Notes: generated by a model not told the origin, from the letters alone. Positions 51,604 through 62,894 are shown, numbered from the stretch's first letter. The stretch: 64,000 nucleotides of DNA from Planosporangium sp963837285 (GCA_963837285.1 CAWIMS010000003.1:1-64000), one strand, 5' to 3'. Translations and numbers: made by a program.

Positions 51604-53963
51604 TGATCCGTTTCGGTCTGCACCTGACCCTGCGTACCGGCCGGGAAGCGCTGACCCGGCTGCTGGTCACCACGGGCGCGGTCGCCGTCGGCGTGAGCCT
51701 GCTGCTGTGCGTGCTCGCCACCTACCACGCGTACCAGGCCACCATCGGGCGGCCGTGCTGGGAATGCACGCAACAGCAGGCCGACCCGGCGTCGACGGCC
51801 ACCCTGCTGTGGAACCACGGCGAAGACTACTACCAGGGCGAGGCGATCGAGCGGCTCGACGTCGCCACGCTCGCCGCGACGACCCCGGTCGTGCCCGGGC
51901 TGCACCGGATGCCGGCGGCCGGCCAGTTCTACGCCTCGCCCGCACTCGCCGGGCTGCTGAAGACCGTGCCGGCCGACCAGCTCGGCGACCGGTTCCCCGG
52001 CACGCTGGCCGGCACGATCGGCGACGCGGGGCTGACCAGTCCGGACGAACTTGCGATCGTTATCGGTCACACCGCCACCGACCTCGCCACGCGGCCCGAC
52101 ACCCGGCGGGTATCGCACATCAACACCGCGCCCCGCCAGTTCAGTACCTCGCAGTTCTACCGGTTCGGGTTCGCCATGGGCGCGGTCGCGCTGCTGATAC
52201 CCATGTTCGTGCTGATCGGCACGGCCACCCGACTCGCCGCCGCCCGCCGGGAGGAGCGTTTCGCCGCGCTGCGCCTGGTCGGCGCCACCCAGCGGCAGAT
52301 CGGTGTCATCGCGTCTGTCGACGCGATGCTCGGCGGACTGCTCGGGGCGCTTCTCGGCATCGCCGGCTACACCGCGCTACACCCGGCGCTGGCCGGCCTG
52401 TCGCTGATCGGCGCGCGCTTCTTCGACGCGGACATCCGGCTGCCCGGCTGGGGGTACCCGGCGGTGCTGGTCGGCGTACCGGCCGCCGCCGCGGTCGCCT
52501 CGGTGCTGTCGCTGCACCGGGTCGGTGTCTCGCCACTGGGGGTCAGTCGCAAGGTCACCCCGCCACCGCCCCGCGCGTGGCGGCTGATCCTGCTCGGCAT
52601 CGGGCTGCCACTGTTCTCCGTGCCGCTGTTCCACAACGCGCAGGGCGCGCGGCACAACCCCGGCCCGGCCGTGCTCAGTCTTGTCCTGGTCATCGTCGGC
52701 CTCATGGTCGCCGGCCCGTGGCTGACGATGGGGGCCGCCCGCCTGCTCGCCAGGGTCGCCCGCAGCGGCCCGGCGGTGCTGGCCGCCCGGCGTCTGGCCG
52801 ACAATCCCCGAGCCGCGTACCGGTCGGTCAGCGGGCTCGTGCTGGCCGTCATGATCGGCACCGCGCTCGCCGCCCTGGTCACCGCCGCTCTCGCCGCACA
52901 GCAGACCACCGAGGACAACCAGCTCAGCACCGTGCTGCGCGCCGGCTTCACGACCGGGTCCGACTGCACCGACCCGTGCCGCCTGTCGGCCCCACCAGCG
53001 GGCAGCGGGGAGCCGGCGGGCAGCGGAGAGCCGGCGGGCAGCGGGGAGCCGGCGGGCAGCGGGGAGCCGGCGGGCAGTGGCCGGTCGGCGGGCGGTGGCC
53101 GGCCGGCGAACGGGGGGCAGCCGGCGGTGACGGGGAAGACGCCGGGCGCGGGCCTGCCCCCGGCGACCACGGCCGCGCTGATCGGCGACCTGACCGCCGT
53201 GCCCGGCACCCACGCCATACCGATCTACGTCGGCCACGACGGCAGGGTGATCACCTGTGCCGACCTGCGCCAGGTGCCGGCGCTCGGCACGTGCCCACCC
53301 GGAGCCCAGGCGGTCGCCATCGACAGCAACGAGCTGTTCACCGACAACATCGCCGCTCTCAACAGGTCCCTGCCACTCGTCCACGAAGCTACGTCGGCCG
53401 ACCCGAGCCGGCTCAACCTGGCCACCATGCTCGTCCGCACCGACGGTCGGACCGCCCTGGAACGGGCCCGCACCGTGCTCAGCCGGTACACCAGCGGGTC
53501 GCACGAGGCCAGCGACGCGGCGCAGACCTTCGGCGAGGTCGCCCGCGCCCGGGCCACGTTGTACCTGGAGATGCAGCGGGCGGTCATCATCGTCGCGGGG
53601 CTGACTCTGCTCATCGCGGGATGCAGCCTGGCGGTCGCGGTCAGTGGCGGCATCATCGATCGCAAGCGGCCCTTCACCCTGCTGCGGTTGACCGGTACGC
53701 CGGTGCGCGCCCTGTACCGGGTCGTCCTGCTGGAGACCATCGTTCCGCTGGTCGCCGCTACCGTGGTCGCCGCCGCCGTCGGGTTCACCGTCGCGCTGCC
53801 CATCGCCCGGGCGCTGGCCCCGCGCAGCCACACCGCGCCGCTGCCCGGCCCGGCGTACTACCTCACCCTCGGCTCCGGCCTACTGTTCGCCATCGCGATC
53901 ATCCTCGCCTGCCTGCCCGTCCTCAGCCGGATCACGGTCACCGACAACGTCCGCTTCGAATGA
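51600..53963 (+). CDS. FtsX/MacB-type ABC permease
   Basis: 787 aa with about ten TMs: one near residue 20, clusters near 190-320 and 365-430, and three or more at the C-terminus, in two FtsX halves. A large extracytoplasmic loop in the second half carries the AGSGEP repeats (52998-53105) and two close cysteines (GSDCTDPCR). GTG at 51600 overlaps the ATPase stop; ATG 51603 is an alternative. Mechanotransmission-type ABC systems use such permeases to move lipids, peptides or drugs. Confidence 0.88.
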   Translation: MMIRFGLHLTLRTGREALTRLLVTTGAVAVGVSLLLCVLATYHAYQATIGRPCWECTQQQADPASTATLLWNHGEDYYQGEAIERLDVATLAATTPVVPGLHRMPAAGQFYASPALAGLLKTVPADQLGDRFPGTLAGTIGDAGLTSPDELAIVIGHTATDLATRPDTRRVSHINTAPRQFSTSQFYRFGFAMGAVALLIPMFVLIGTATRLAAARREERFAALRLVGATQRQIGVIASVDAMLGGLLGALLGIAGYTALHPALAGLSLIGARFFDADIRLPGWGYPAVLVGVPAAAAVASVLSLHRVGVSPLGVSRKVTPPPPRAWRLILLGIGLPLFSVPLFHNAQGARHNPGPAVLSLVLVIVGLMVAGPWLTMGAARLLARVARSGPAVLAARRLADNPRAAYRSVSGLVLAVMIGTALAALVTAALAAQQTTEDNQLSTVLRAGFTTGSDCTDPCRLSAPPAGSGEPAGSGEPAGSGEPAGSGEPAGSGRSAGGGRPANGGQPAVTGKTPGAGLPPATTAALIGDLTAVPGTHAIPIYVGHDGRVITCADLRQVPALGTCPPGAQAVAIDSNELFTDNIAALNRSLPLVHEATSADPSRLNLATMLVRTDGRTALERARTVLSRYTSGSHEASDAAQTFGEVARARATLYLEMQRAVIIVAGLTLLIAGCSLAVAVSGGIIDRKRPFTLLRLTGTPVRALYRVVLLETIVPLVAATVVAAAVGFTVALPIARALAPRSHTAPLPGPAYYLTLGSGLLFAIAIILACLPVLSRITVTDNVRFE
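52998..53105 (+). repeat. 18-bp tandem repeat coding AGSGEP
   Basis: Four near-identical copies of the 18-mer GCGGGCAGCGGGGAGCCG, then two degraded copies. In frame they code a Gly/Ser/Pro-rich surface linker in the permease's outside loop. Copy number may vary among strains. Confidence 0.92.
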
Positions 53964-54069
53964 TCCCGCGAATCGACGTTGGGCTATCTACCGGACTTCC
54001 GACCGGCTTCTTCTCCGGTAGCGCTCCGGTGACCGGGCGAACCGGGTTCAGTCGCTATTGATCTTGAGT

Positions 54070-54111
54070 TGTGTGGAATCGGTGGGCCTATGACCCCCGC
54101 GATTCGACACA
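54070..54111. terminator. Imperfect 12-bp hairpin after ABC operon
   Basis: TGTGTGGAATCG (54070-54081) pairs with CGATTCGACACA (54100-54111) with one G-G mismatch and an 18-nt loop, about 107 bp after the permease stop and 69 bp before the protease start. Confidence 0.5.
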
Positions 54112-54179
54112 GCCGACCCCTTACGCAATTCCGAGGTACCTCGGTTACCTTCGGGCCAGGAGCGCACGCGGGAGGCTCG

Positions 54180-55001
54180 ATGACCGGTCCGGAGGAAGCC
54201 TCGGACGCGCCGGCCAGCCGCCCGGTGAGCCGCACGGCCGCGGTCGCGGCGGTCGCGGCGGTCGCCGTGGCGGCGCTCGTGCTCGCGGCGATCGGGTTCT
54301 ACCGCTGGGGCTCTGCCGGCACGCCGGCAGCGGCGCCGCGTACCGCTCCCAGCAGCGCCGCGCCGAGCAGGACCCCGACCCCCGCGGACGTGTACGCCAC
54401 GGTGGCCCCCTCGGTGGTTACCATCGAGTCCACCCCCACCGGCAGCACCACGGTCGACCTCGGCACCGGCGTCATCGTCAACGCCGACGGGACCATCCTG
54501 ACCGCCCTGCACGTGGTGAAGGGCGCCGGCATCGATCACAGGTGACGTTCGCCGACGGCACCGACGTCCGCCGGCCACGGTCACCGCCGCCGACCCGGCG
54601 ATCGACATCGCCACCCTCAGCCCCGGCCACGCTGCCCTCGGTCGTGGTACCCGCCGTGCTCGGCAGCTCCGACCGGCTCGCCGTGGGCGACGGCGTGATC
54701 GCCATCGGCAACCCGCTCGGGCCTGACCCGCACCACGACCACCGGCGTCGTCTCCGGGCTGGACCGCGCACGCCACCAGCCACGAGGGCGCCAGCCTGGC
54801 CGGGCTCATCCAGTTCGACGCCGCGGTGAACCCGGGCAGCTCCGGCGGTCCGCTGCTCGACGGCCAAGGGCGAGACCGATCGGCATCGTGGTGGCGCTGG
54901 CCAACCCGACGGCCGCGGGCACGTTCATCGGCATCGGCTTCGCCGTGCCCATCGGGGCGGCCGTCGCCGCCGGCGGTGGCGACCGGGCGCCCCAGCAATG
55001 A
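54180..55001 (+). CDS. Membrane-anchored trypsin-like serine protease, frameshifted
   Basis: TM at residues about 19-42 (AVAAVAAVAVAALVLAAIG), then a Pro/Ser/Ala-rich spacer and a chymotrypsin-fold domain: His in LTALHVVKGAG, Asp in AIDIATL near 54600, and Ser in NPGSSGGPLL near 54835. GVIAIGNPLG is an HtrA/DegP hallmark. The pieces lie in three frames, changing near 54538, 54573, 54620, 54725 and 54870. No PDZ domain follows. Intact motifs with many shifts point to sequence errors. Start ATG 54180. Confidence 0.75.
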
Positions 55002-55014
55002 CCAGCCGCAGCGA

Positions 55015-56042
<1,028 letters not shown>

Positions 56043-56046
<4 letters not shown>

Positions 56047-56942
56047 CCGGCCCGCCCGACCGGCTGCTGCGACGCCTGGAGTGGCAGGTCGTCCGCCGGC
56101 TCGACGGGCGGCTGCAGGGCGCCTACCGCACGGTGTTCCGGGGCGCCGGCATCGACTTCACCGACCTGCGCGAGTACACGCCGGAGGACGACGTCCGGCA
56201 CATCGACTGGAACGTGACCGCCCGGCTGGACGAGCCGTACGTCCGCCAGTACACCGAGGACCGGGAGCTGACCGCCTGGCTGGTGCTCGACCAGTCGGCC
56301 TCGATGCGGTTCGGCGCCGGGCAGCACGGCAAGGACTCGGTACTCGCCGAGCTGGCCGTCTGCCTCGGCCGGCTGTTCACCCAGGGCGGCAACCGGGTCG
56401 GCGCGATCCTCTACGACAACCGGTACCAGCGGGTGATCCCGCCGCGCACCGGGCGCACCCACATCCTGCACCTGACCCACGAGACTGACCCGGGCCGACG
56501 GCGCCGGCCAGCGCGGACGGGCGGACCACCGACCTGGCCGCCATGCTGCACCTGGCCGCCGCGACCGCCCGCCGGCGCAGCCTGGTCTTCGTCATCTCCG
56601 ACTTCATCGGCGAGCGTCGACTGGGAGCCCGCGCTGGCCCGGCTGAGCCAGCGGCACGAGGTGGTCGCGATCCGCGTCGTCGACCCGATGGAGCTGGACC
56701 TGCCCGACCTCGGGCTGGTGCTCGTCGAGGACGCCGAGACCGGGGAGCAGCTGCTCGCCGACACCAGCGATCCGCTGTTCCGGCAACGGTTGCGGGCCGA
56801 GGTGGACGCGCGCGAGTATGGCGGTGACGTCCGCGATGCGCCAGGCCGGCGTGACCGCCCACCGGGTCGGCACCGACCAGGATCTGGTCCGGGCGCTGGT
56901 CGACATGGTGCTCCAGCGGTCGAAGCGCAGGCGGCGCAGTGA
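56043..56942 (+). CDS. DUF58 protein, frameshifted
   Basis: GTG at 56043 overlaps the MoxR stop. Contains YRTVFRGAGIDFTDLREY and EDDVRHIDWNVTARL, the conserved DUF58 block, then a VWA-like LVLDQSASMRFG. Frames change near 56500, 56620 and 56815. It probably ends at the TGA 56940-56942, which overlaps the next GTG. Works with MoxR and the VWA proteins in a membrane-linked assembly or envelope-stress module. Confidence 0.82.
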
Positions 56943-57952
56943 GCTTCCAGTACTCCGCTGCATGGCTCGCCGTCGCGCGTGCGGATCCGGCCTGCGCTCG
57001 GCCTGATCCTGGCCGTGGTCGCGGCGTGACCTGGGCGCTGGCTGGCCACCGCGCCAGCAGGCCGCCGCGCGGACGCGCTGGCCGCCGCCGGGCTGCGCAC
57101 CGTCGGCCCGGGCCGGTCTGGCGCCGGCACATCCCGCCGCTGCTGTTCCTGGCCGCGCTGACCCTGCTGCTGGTCGCTGTCGCCCGTCCACAGGCGACGG
57201 TCAGGGTGCCGCGGGTCGCGGGTACGGTCGATCCTGGCCTTCGACGTGTCCAACAGCATGACGGCGACCGACGTCCCGCCGACCCGGCTGGCCGCCGCCC
57301 AGGCCGCCGCGACCGGGTTCGTCCAGGCGCAGCCCGACACGGTGGACATCGGCGTGGTCGCCTTCGACCAGGGCGCGCTGACCACGCACCTGCCCACCGA
57401 CGACCACGACGAGGCGATCGCCGCGATCAAACGGCTGCACGCGGCCGGCGGTACCTCGCTGGGGCAGGCCATCCTGGCCTCGCTGACCACGATCGTCGGG
57501 CAGCCAGGTCACCCTGCCCGACCCGGACGCCGAACGCCCGCCGCCGAGCCTCGGGTACTGGGGCTCCGCGACCATCGTGCTGCTCTCCGACGGCGAGGAC
57601 ACCGGCGGCCCGGACGCGGTGGCCGCCGCCGAGCTGGCCGCCGACGCCGGCGTGCACATCGACACCATCGGCGTCGGCACGGTCGCCGGGACGACCATCA
57701 AGGTCGACGGGTACCAGGTGGCCACGGCGCTGAACGAGGATCTGCTGACCCAGATCGCCCAGACCACCACCGGCTCGTACCACCGGGCCGGCGACGCGCA
57801 GGCGCTCGACACGATCTACAAGTCGCTCGACCTGCGGATCACCGCCAAGCCGCGAGTTCGTCGAGCTGACCGGGGTGGCCGTCGCCGCGGCGGTGCTGCT
57901 GCTCACGATCGGCGGGCTACTGATGATCAGCTGGTTCGGACGGATCCTCTGA
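56939..57952 (+). CDS. BatA-like VWA membrane protein, frameshifted
   Basis: GTG at 56939. N-terminal TMs (near 57010 and IPPLLFLAALTLLLVAVARP near 57140). A von Willebrand A domain follows with MIDAS AFDVSNSM and, downstream, IVLLSDGEDTGG. A C-terminal TM is at AAVLLLTIGGLLMISW. The frame changes many times between 56950 and 57250 and again near 57500 and 57850. The stop 57950-57952 overlaps the start of the second VWA gene. Confidence 0.78.
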
Positions 57953-59065
57953 TGTCGCTGACCTGGCCGTGGGCACTGCATCGCGTTGCTGGCCTTCCCG
58001 CTGCTGCTGGGCTACCGGTGGTGGATGCGCCGGCGCCGCCGGCGCAGCGCGCGTCACGGATGTCGAGCGTCGTCGCTGATCCGGGCGGCCCTGCCCGGGC
58101 GGTCGCCGTGGCGGCGCCGCATCCCGCTGTGGCTGTTCGCGGCCGGCCTGGTCGTCCTCGCCGGTCGGGGCGGCCCGGCCGCAGGCGTCGGTGCTGCGTG
58201 CCGTCGGACTCCTCGTCGATCCTGCTGGCCATGGACGTGTCCGGCTCGATGTGCTCCACCGACGTCGGCGCCGAACCGGCTGACCGCCGCCGCAGAACGC
58301 CGCCCGGGACTTCGTCAAGGCGCAGCAGGACGGCACCAAGATCGGCCTGGTCGTGTTCTCCGGGATCGCCGCGCTGCTGGTCGCGCCGACCACCGACAAG
58401 GACGCGCTGCTCGCCGCCATCGGCAGCCTGCGCACCGTCCCGGGGCACCGCGATCGGCCTGGGCATCCTGGCCGCCATCGACGCGATCGCCGAGATCAAT
58501 CCCGACGTCGCGCCGACCGGGGTCGACCTGCCGGACGGCCCGTCCGGCCCGTGCGGCGAGTACGAGCCGGACACCATCGTGGTGCTCACCGACGGCGCGA
58601 ACACCCAGGGCGTCGACCCGGTCACGGCGGCGAAGCAGGCCGCCGCCCGCCAGCGTGCGCATCTACACGATCGGCTTCGGCACCGACCGAGCCCGCGCCG
58701 TTCGTCTGCACCGCCGACCAGATCGGCGGCGGCGGCGGCGTTCGGCGGCGGCGGCGGTCGGGCAGCCGCGCGGGTTCGGCGGGTTCGGCGGCGGCGGCCG
58801 GTTCAACCAGGAGCATCGACGAGGACGCCCTGACCCAGGTCGCCACCATCACCGGCGGCAAGTACTTCCAGGCCAAGGACGCCAAGGCGCTGACCGGACG
58901 TGCTGATGGACCTGCCCAACTCGATCGTGCTGCAGCACAAGCACATCGAGATCACCGTGTGGTTCGCCCTGGCCGGCGCGGCTGCTCGTCCTGGTGGCCG
59001 TCGGCCTGGCCCAGTGGTGGAACCGGTCCCGCCCGGTCCCGCCGTCAGGTCGGGAAACTCACTAG
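57952..59065 (+). CDS. BatB-like VWA membrane protein, frameshifted
   Basis: ATG at 57952 (MSLTWPWAL). TMs at about 57980 and 58140 (IPLWLFAAGLVVLA). A VWA domain with MIDAS LLAMDVSGSM follows, then IVVLTDGANTQGVDP and a Gly/Phe-rich loop (GGFGGGG) near 58770. A final TM near 58970-59010 has LLVLVAVGLAQWW. It is followed by the stop TAG 59063-59065. Frames change near 57985, 58060, 58170, 58280, 58450, 58660, 58690, 58810, 58900 and 58980. Second of the paired VWA genes. Confidence 0.75.
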
Positions 59066-59098
59066 CCACCCCCGGCGGGCGTGGCCATGCTCGGCGGC

Positions 59099-59845
59099 AT
59101 GCCGCAAACCTTCTTCAACCAGTGGATAGCCGAGCGGTACGAGGCATTGTGGCCGGAGTTGTTCGAGCCCGCCGTGGTCGATCCGGCGGTGCGTTTCCTC
59201 GCCGAGCTCGCCGGCACCGGGCCCGCGCTCGAATTCGGCGTCGGTACCGGCCGGATCGCGCTGCCGCTGCGCCGTCGCGGCGTCCGGGTCCACGGGATCG
59301 AGCTGTCCGACCCGATGATCGCGCGCCTGCGGGCGCAGCCGGGCGGCTCGGACATCGGCGTGACCGCCGGCGACTTCGCCAGCGTCACGGCCGGCGACGC
59401 GTTCCAGGTCGTGTACCTGGTGCGCAACACGATCACGAATCTGACCAGCCAGGACGAGCAGGTCGCGGCGTTCCGTAACGCCGCCGCGCACCTCGCGCCC
59501 GGCGGTTGCTTCGTCATCGAGAACTACCTCCCCGCGCTGGACCGGCTGCCGCCGGGCGGGACCGTCCACGTCTTCACCGCGTCGCCGGAGCATCTCGGCT
59601 TCGAGGACTACGACGTCGCGGCGCAGATCGCGGTCTCGCACCACTACTGGGTGATCGACGGCCAGCTCAAGACCTTCTCGTCGCCGCACCGGTACGTGTG
59701 GCCGTCCGAACTGGATCTCATGGCGCGGCTGGCCGGAATGACCCTGCGCGAGCGGTGGGGCGACTGGAACCGGACGCCCTTCACCGGCCGGAGCCCCGGC
59801 CACCTGTCGGTGTGGGAGAAGCCGGCTTTGCCGCCACGCCGGTGA
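59099..59845 (+). CDS. Class I SAM-dependent methyltransferase
   Basis: About 248 aa. SAM-binding motif I ALEFGVGTGRIALPL, acidic loop IELSDPMI, motif near VYLVRNTITNL and later GGCFVIENYLP. Start ATG 59099 (MPQTFFNQW) is preferred by homologue-like N-terminus; ATG 59087 and GTG 59081 are also in frame and no site decides. Small-molecule methylation is likely; the substrate is unknown. Confidence 0.82.
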   Translation: MPQTFFNQWIAERYEALWPELFEPAVVDPAVRFLAELAGTGPALEFGVGTGRIALPLRRRGVRVHGIELSDPMIARLRAQPGGSDIGVTAGDFASVTAGDAFQVVYLVRNTITNLTSQDEQVAAFRNAAAHLAPGGCFVIENYLPALDRLPPGGTVHVFTASPEHLGFEDYDVAAQIAVSHHYWVIDGQLKTFSSPHRYVWPSELDLMARLAGMTLRERWGDWNRTPFTGRSPGHLSVWEKPALPPRR

Positions 59846-59882
59846 GCAAGGAGCGGCCGTTGCTGTACGTCGACGGTCAGGC

Positions 59883-60416
59883 CTGGAGGTCAACAGCGAC
59901 AACGCCATCCTCGACGACATCTGGGCCTGGCGCGCCGACCACGGGGTCGCCGGCTCGGTCGGCTGGGACGTCAACACCGGCGACACCGGCGTCGTCATGA
60001 ACGGCGACAACGTGACCGCCGCCGGGCTGTTCGTCGAGCACTACCAGAAGTACAACGTGATCTGGTCCGGCGAGCACGGCACGACGATCTTCTTCCAGAA
60101 CGAGCTGCCGTACGACCCGCCGGACCAGGCCGCCTACCAGCACGACGGCGTCCTGGGCTGGGCCGCTTACAAGGTCGCCGACCGGGTCCGGACCCACGAG
60201 GCGTGGGGCGTGGACAGTTACGTCTTCTTCAACGTCAACCCCGCGATCCATGCGGCGCGCGGGTTCGAGGTGCCGGTCCGGCCGGGCGTCCGCATGCACG
60301 ACCTGCTTACCGTCAACCTGAGCGCCGGCACGATCGACCACGTCGTGGGCGACACCGGAGCGCCGGTCACCACGGCGGCGGTCGGGGTGCCGAGTTATGT
60401 GGTCGGCTATCCGTAG
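59883..60416 (+). pseudogene. C-terminal fragment of a large secreted protein
   Basis: The frame starts abruptly at LEVNSDNAILDDIWAW and continues with NGDNVTAAGLFVEHYQKY, FFQNELPYDPPDQ and GWAAYKVADRVRTHE to a TAG. From memory these words match the C-terminal end of large secreted actinomycete proteins, often annotated as coagulation factor 5/8-type or adenylyl cyclase. The N-terminal several hundred residues, signal peptide and start are absent, so it is a truncated copy. It ends directly against the convergent MoaD gene with no gap. Confidence 0.6.
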
Positions 60417-60713
60417 CTAGCCACCCGCCATCGCGCCCAGGACGAGGAACGGCTCCTCGCCGGTGCGGACCCGGTCGGGCAGCGGCGCGTCGGGCGACTC
60501 GTTGGACAGGTCCTCCTCGCAGGCGTAGAACCTGACCAGCGCCCGGCGCTGCCCGGTGCGCGGATCGCGCATCGTGCCGCGCAGCACCGGGTACTCGGCC
60601 TCCAGCGCGTCCAGTACCCCGCGCTGGGTGACCGGCTCGACCACCTCCACGCGCACCTCGCTGCCGACCTTCGCCAGAATCTTGAGATGCGCGGGGAGGA
60701 CGACCCGGATCAC
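60417..60713 (-). CDS. MoaD/ThiS-family ubiquitin-like protein
   Basis: 98 aa, beta-grasp fold with the C-terminal Gly-Gly (VLGAMAGG) needed for adenylation and thiocarboxylation. N-terminus VIRVVLPAHLKILAKVG. GTG at 60713 overlaps the BNR gene stop (GTGA). No moeB/thiF or moaE is nearby. Pairing with a BNR-repeat gene suggests a role other than molybdopterin or thiamin synthesis, perhaps as a protein tag or sulfur carrier. Confidence 0.85.
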   Translation of the reverse strand: MIRVVLPAHLKILAKVGSEVRVEVVEPVTQRGVLDALEAEYPVLRGTMRDPRTGQRRALVRFYACEEDLSNESPDAPLPDRVRTGEEPFLVLGAMAGG

Positions 60714-61825
60714 GGCAGGACCTGTACTTCCACCGACAGCACGGCCGGCAGGTCGCGGACGATCGGCGCCCAGGTGTCGCCGCCGTCGGCCGACCCGTAC
60801 ACCTGGCCGCCGGTCGTGCCGAAGTAGACCCCGCCCGGGTCGAGGGTGTCGATCGCCATCGCGTCGCGCAGCACGTTGACGTAGCAGTTGGCCTGCGGCA
60901 GGCCGTTGGTGAGCGGCTCCCAGTCGTCGCCGCCGGTGCGGCTTCGGTACACCCGGAGCCGGCCCTCCGGCGGGTAGTGCTCGGAGTCGCTCTTGATCGG
61001 CACGACGTAGACGGTCTGCGGCTCGTGCGCGTGCACGGCGATCGGGAACCCGAAGTCGCTCGGCAGGTCGCCGCTGACCTCGTGCCAGGAGCCGCCCGCG
61101 TCGTCGCTGCGCATGACGTCCCAGTGCTTCTGCATGTACAGCACGTCCGGCCGGGACGGGTGCCGGGCGAGGCGGTGCACGCAGTGACCGACCTCGGCGT
61201 CCTCGTCCGGGATCTGCCCGGACCGCAGCCCGCGGTTGATCGGCTGCCAGGTCTTGCCGGCGTCGTCGGTCCGGAACGCGCCGGCGGCCGAGATCGCGGT
61301 GTACATCCGGTCCCGGTTGACCGGGTCGAGGATGATCGTGTGCAGGCACATGCCGCCCGCGCCCGGCTGCCAGCGCGGCCCGGTCTCGTGGGTGCGCAGT
61401 GCCGGCAACTCCTGCCAGCTCCGGCCGCCGTCGGTCGACCGGAAGATCGCGGCGTCCTCGGCCCCGGCGAACACCGTGTCCGGGTCGTCGAGCGACGGTT
61501 CGAGGTGCCAGATGCGCTTGAACTCCCACGGCCGCGAGGTCCCGTCGTACCAGAGATGTTCGCCGGTCTCGCCCTCGTAGCTGAAATCGTTGCCGACCGG
61601 CTCCCAGGTCTCGCCGCCGTCGTCGGAGCGCTGGATCAGCTGCCCGAACCATCCGGTGTTCTGGGACGCGTACAGCCGGTTCGGGTCGGCCGGCGAGCCG
61701 TTGACGTGGTAGATCTCCCAGCCGCCGAAATGCGGGCCGCTGACCGTCCAGTCCCGGCGGGTCCCGTCCGCGGTCAGGATGAAGGCACCTTTGCGGGTGC
61801 CGGCAAGTATCCGTACCTGACTCAT
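60710..61825 (-). CDS. BNR/WD40-like repeat protein (sialidase-fold)
   Basis: 371 aa, no signal peptide. At least five Asp-box (BNR) repeats of SxDGGxTW type: RSDDGGETWEPV, RSTDGGRSWQEL, RTDDAGKTWQPI, RSDDAGGSWHEV and GSADGGDTWAPI. They form a beta-propeller. The classic sialidase Arg triad is not obvious, so it may bind rather than hydrolyse. Translationally coupled to the MoaD-like gene. ATG 61825 with GAAGGAG upstream. Confidence 0.85.
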   Translation of the reverse strand: MSQVRILAGTRKGAFILTADGTRRDWTVSGPHFGGWEIYHVNGSPADPNRLYASQNTGWFGQLIQRSDDGGETWEPVGNDFSYEGETGEHLWYDGTSRPWEFKRIWHLEPSLDDPDTVFAGAEDAAIFRSTDGGRSWQELPALRTHETGPRWQPGAGGMCLHTIILDPVNRDRMYTAISAAGAFRTDDAGKTWQPINRGLRSGQIPDEDAEVGHCVHRLARHPSRPDVLYMQKHWDVMRSDDAGGSWHEVSGDLPSDFGFPIAVHAHEPQTVYVVPIKSDSEHYPPEGRLRVYRSRTGGDDWEPLTNGLPQANCYVNVLRDAMAIDTLDPGGVYFGTTGGQVYGSADGGDTWAPIVRDLPAVLSVEVQVLP

Positions 61826-61930
61826 ATGTCCTGCTCCTTCCCGTGCTGAGTCTGCCACTGCCACGATGCCGACAGGTGGCTATGACGGTCAGACCGGCCG
61901 GCGCGGCGAGAATCATCGGTCGCGACGGAA

Positions 61931-62794
61931 TCAGTCCGGGTACGCGGTTGCCAGGAGCGGGCGCAGGTACGCGGCGGCGTCGGCGGCCAGGGCGTCCATC
62001 GAATCGGCCACCGGCCGCCAGAGGGAAACCGCCCGGGCGATCTCGCGGACCGTCGGCAGGAACGACTCGACCACCACGCTGCCCCGGTAGTCGACGGTCC
62101 GTAGCGCCGCGACCACGTCCGGCCACGGGATGTGTCCACTGCCCGGCGTGCCCCGGTCGTTCTCCGACGCCTGGACATGGAAGAGGCGGGTCCCGGCCGC
62201 GGCGATGGCGACCGGCAGGCTCTTCTCCTCGATGTTCATGTGGAACGTGTCGAGCAGCAGGCCAACGTTGTCGGCACCCACGTCGGCGCAGAGCCGCAGG
62301 CCCTGCTCCACGGTGTTGACCAGGTCGGTCTCGAACCGGTTCAGCGGCTCGACGGCGAGCCGCACGCCCGCGTCCCGCGCGAGGTCGGCGATCCGAGTCA
62401 GGCTGTCGACCGCGCGACCCCACTGGGCGGCCCGGGCCGGCGGGTCGAGCAGCCGGGCCTGCCCGGTCGGCGCGTACATCGGCCCGCTGACCAGCGGGCT
62501 GCCGACCGCGGCGGCGAGATCGACGCAGCGGCGCAGGTAGTCCATGCCGGCCCGGCGGTGCCCGGCGTCCTCGTGCGAGATGTCCCGGTCCGGCCCGAAC
62601 GCGCCACAGATCAGCACCGACAGCCCCTCGTCGGTCGCCGCCCTGGTGATCGCACCGGCGGTGAGCCGGCCAGGATCCTCGACGCACACCTCGACCTGGT
62701 CGTACCCGAATGATCTGACCTTGCCGAACAGGCCCAGGTCGGCGTCGGAGAACGGGGACGCCAGTGCGAAGCTGCTCAGCCCGAGCGCGGTCAT
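61931..62794 (-). CDS. Sugar phosphate isomerase/epimerase-like TIM barrel
   Basis: 287 aa, AP-endonuclease-2/xylose-isomerase-like fold. Metal-ligand blocks are AVEPLNRFETD, LLLDTFHMNIEE, FHVQASENDRGTPG and VVVESFLP. Close in style to D-psicose/tagatose 3-epimerases and hydroxypyruvate isomerase. ATG 62794. Substrate unknown. Confidence 0.85.
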   Translation of the reverse strand: MTALGLSSFALASPFSDADLGLFGKVRSFGYDQVEVCVEDPGRLTAGAITRAATDEGLSVLICGAFGPDRDISHEDAGHRRAGMDYLRRCVDLAAAVGSPLVSGPMYAPTGQARLLDPPARAAQWGRAVDSLTRIADLARDAGVRLAVEPLNRFETDLVNTVEQGLRLCADVGADNVGLLLDTFHMNIEEKSLPVAIAAAGTRLFHVQASENDRGTPGSGHIPWPDVVAALRTVDYRGSVVVESFLPTVREIARAVSLWRPVADSMDALAADAAAYLRPLLATAYPD

Positions 62795-62894
62795 GCCGGT
62801 GATCGTACCGACTGCCCAAGATCCACAAGGTGTGGCGGGTTTCAGGTATCCGCCGTGGGTAGGCCACCACCAGCGACTTGAGGAGGCAATCACG

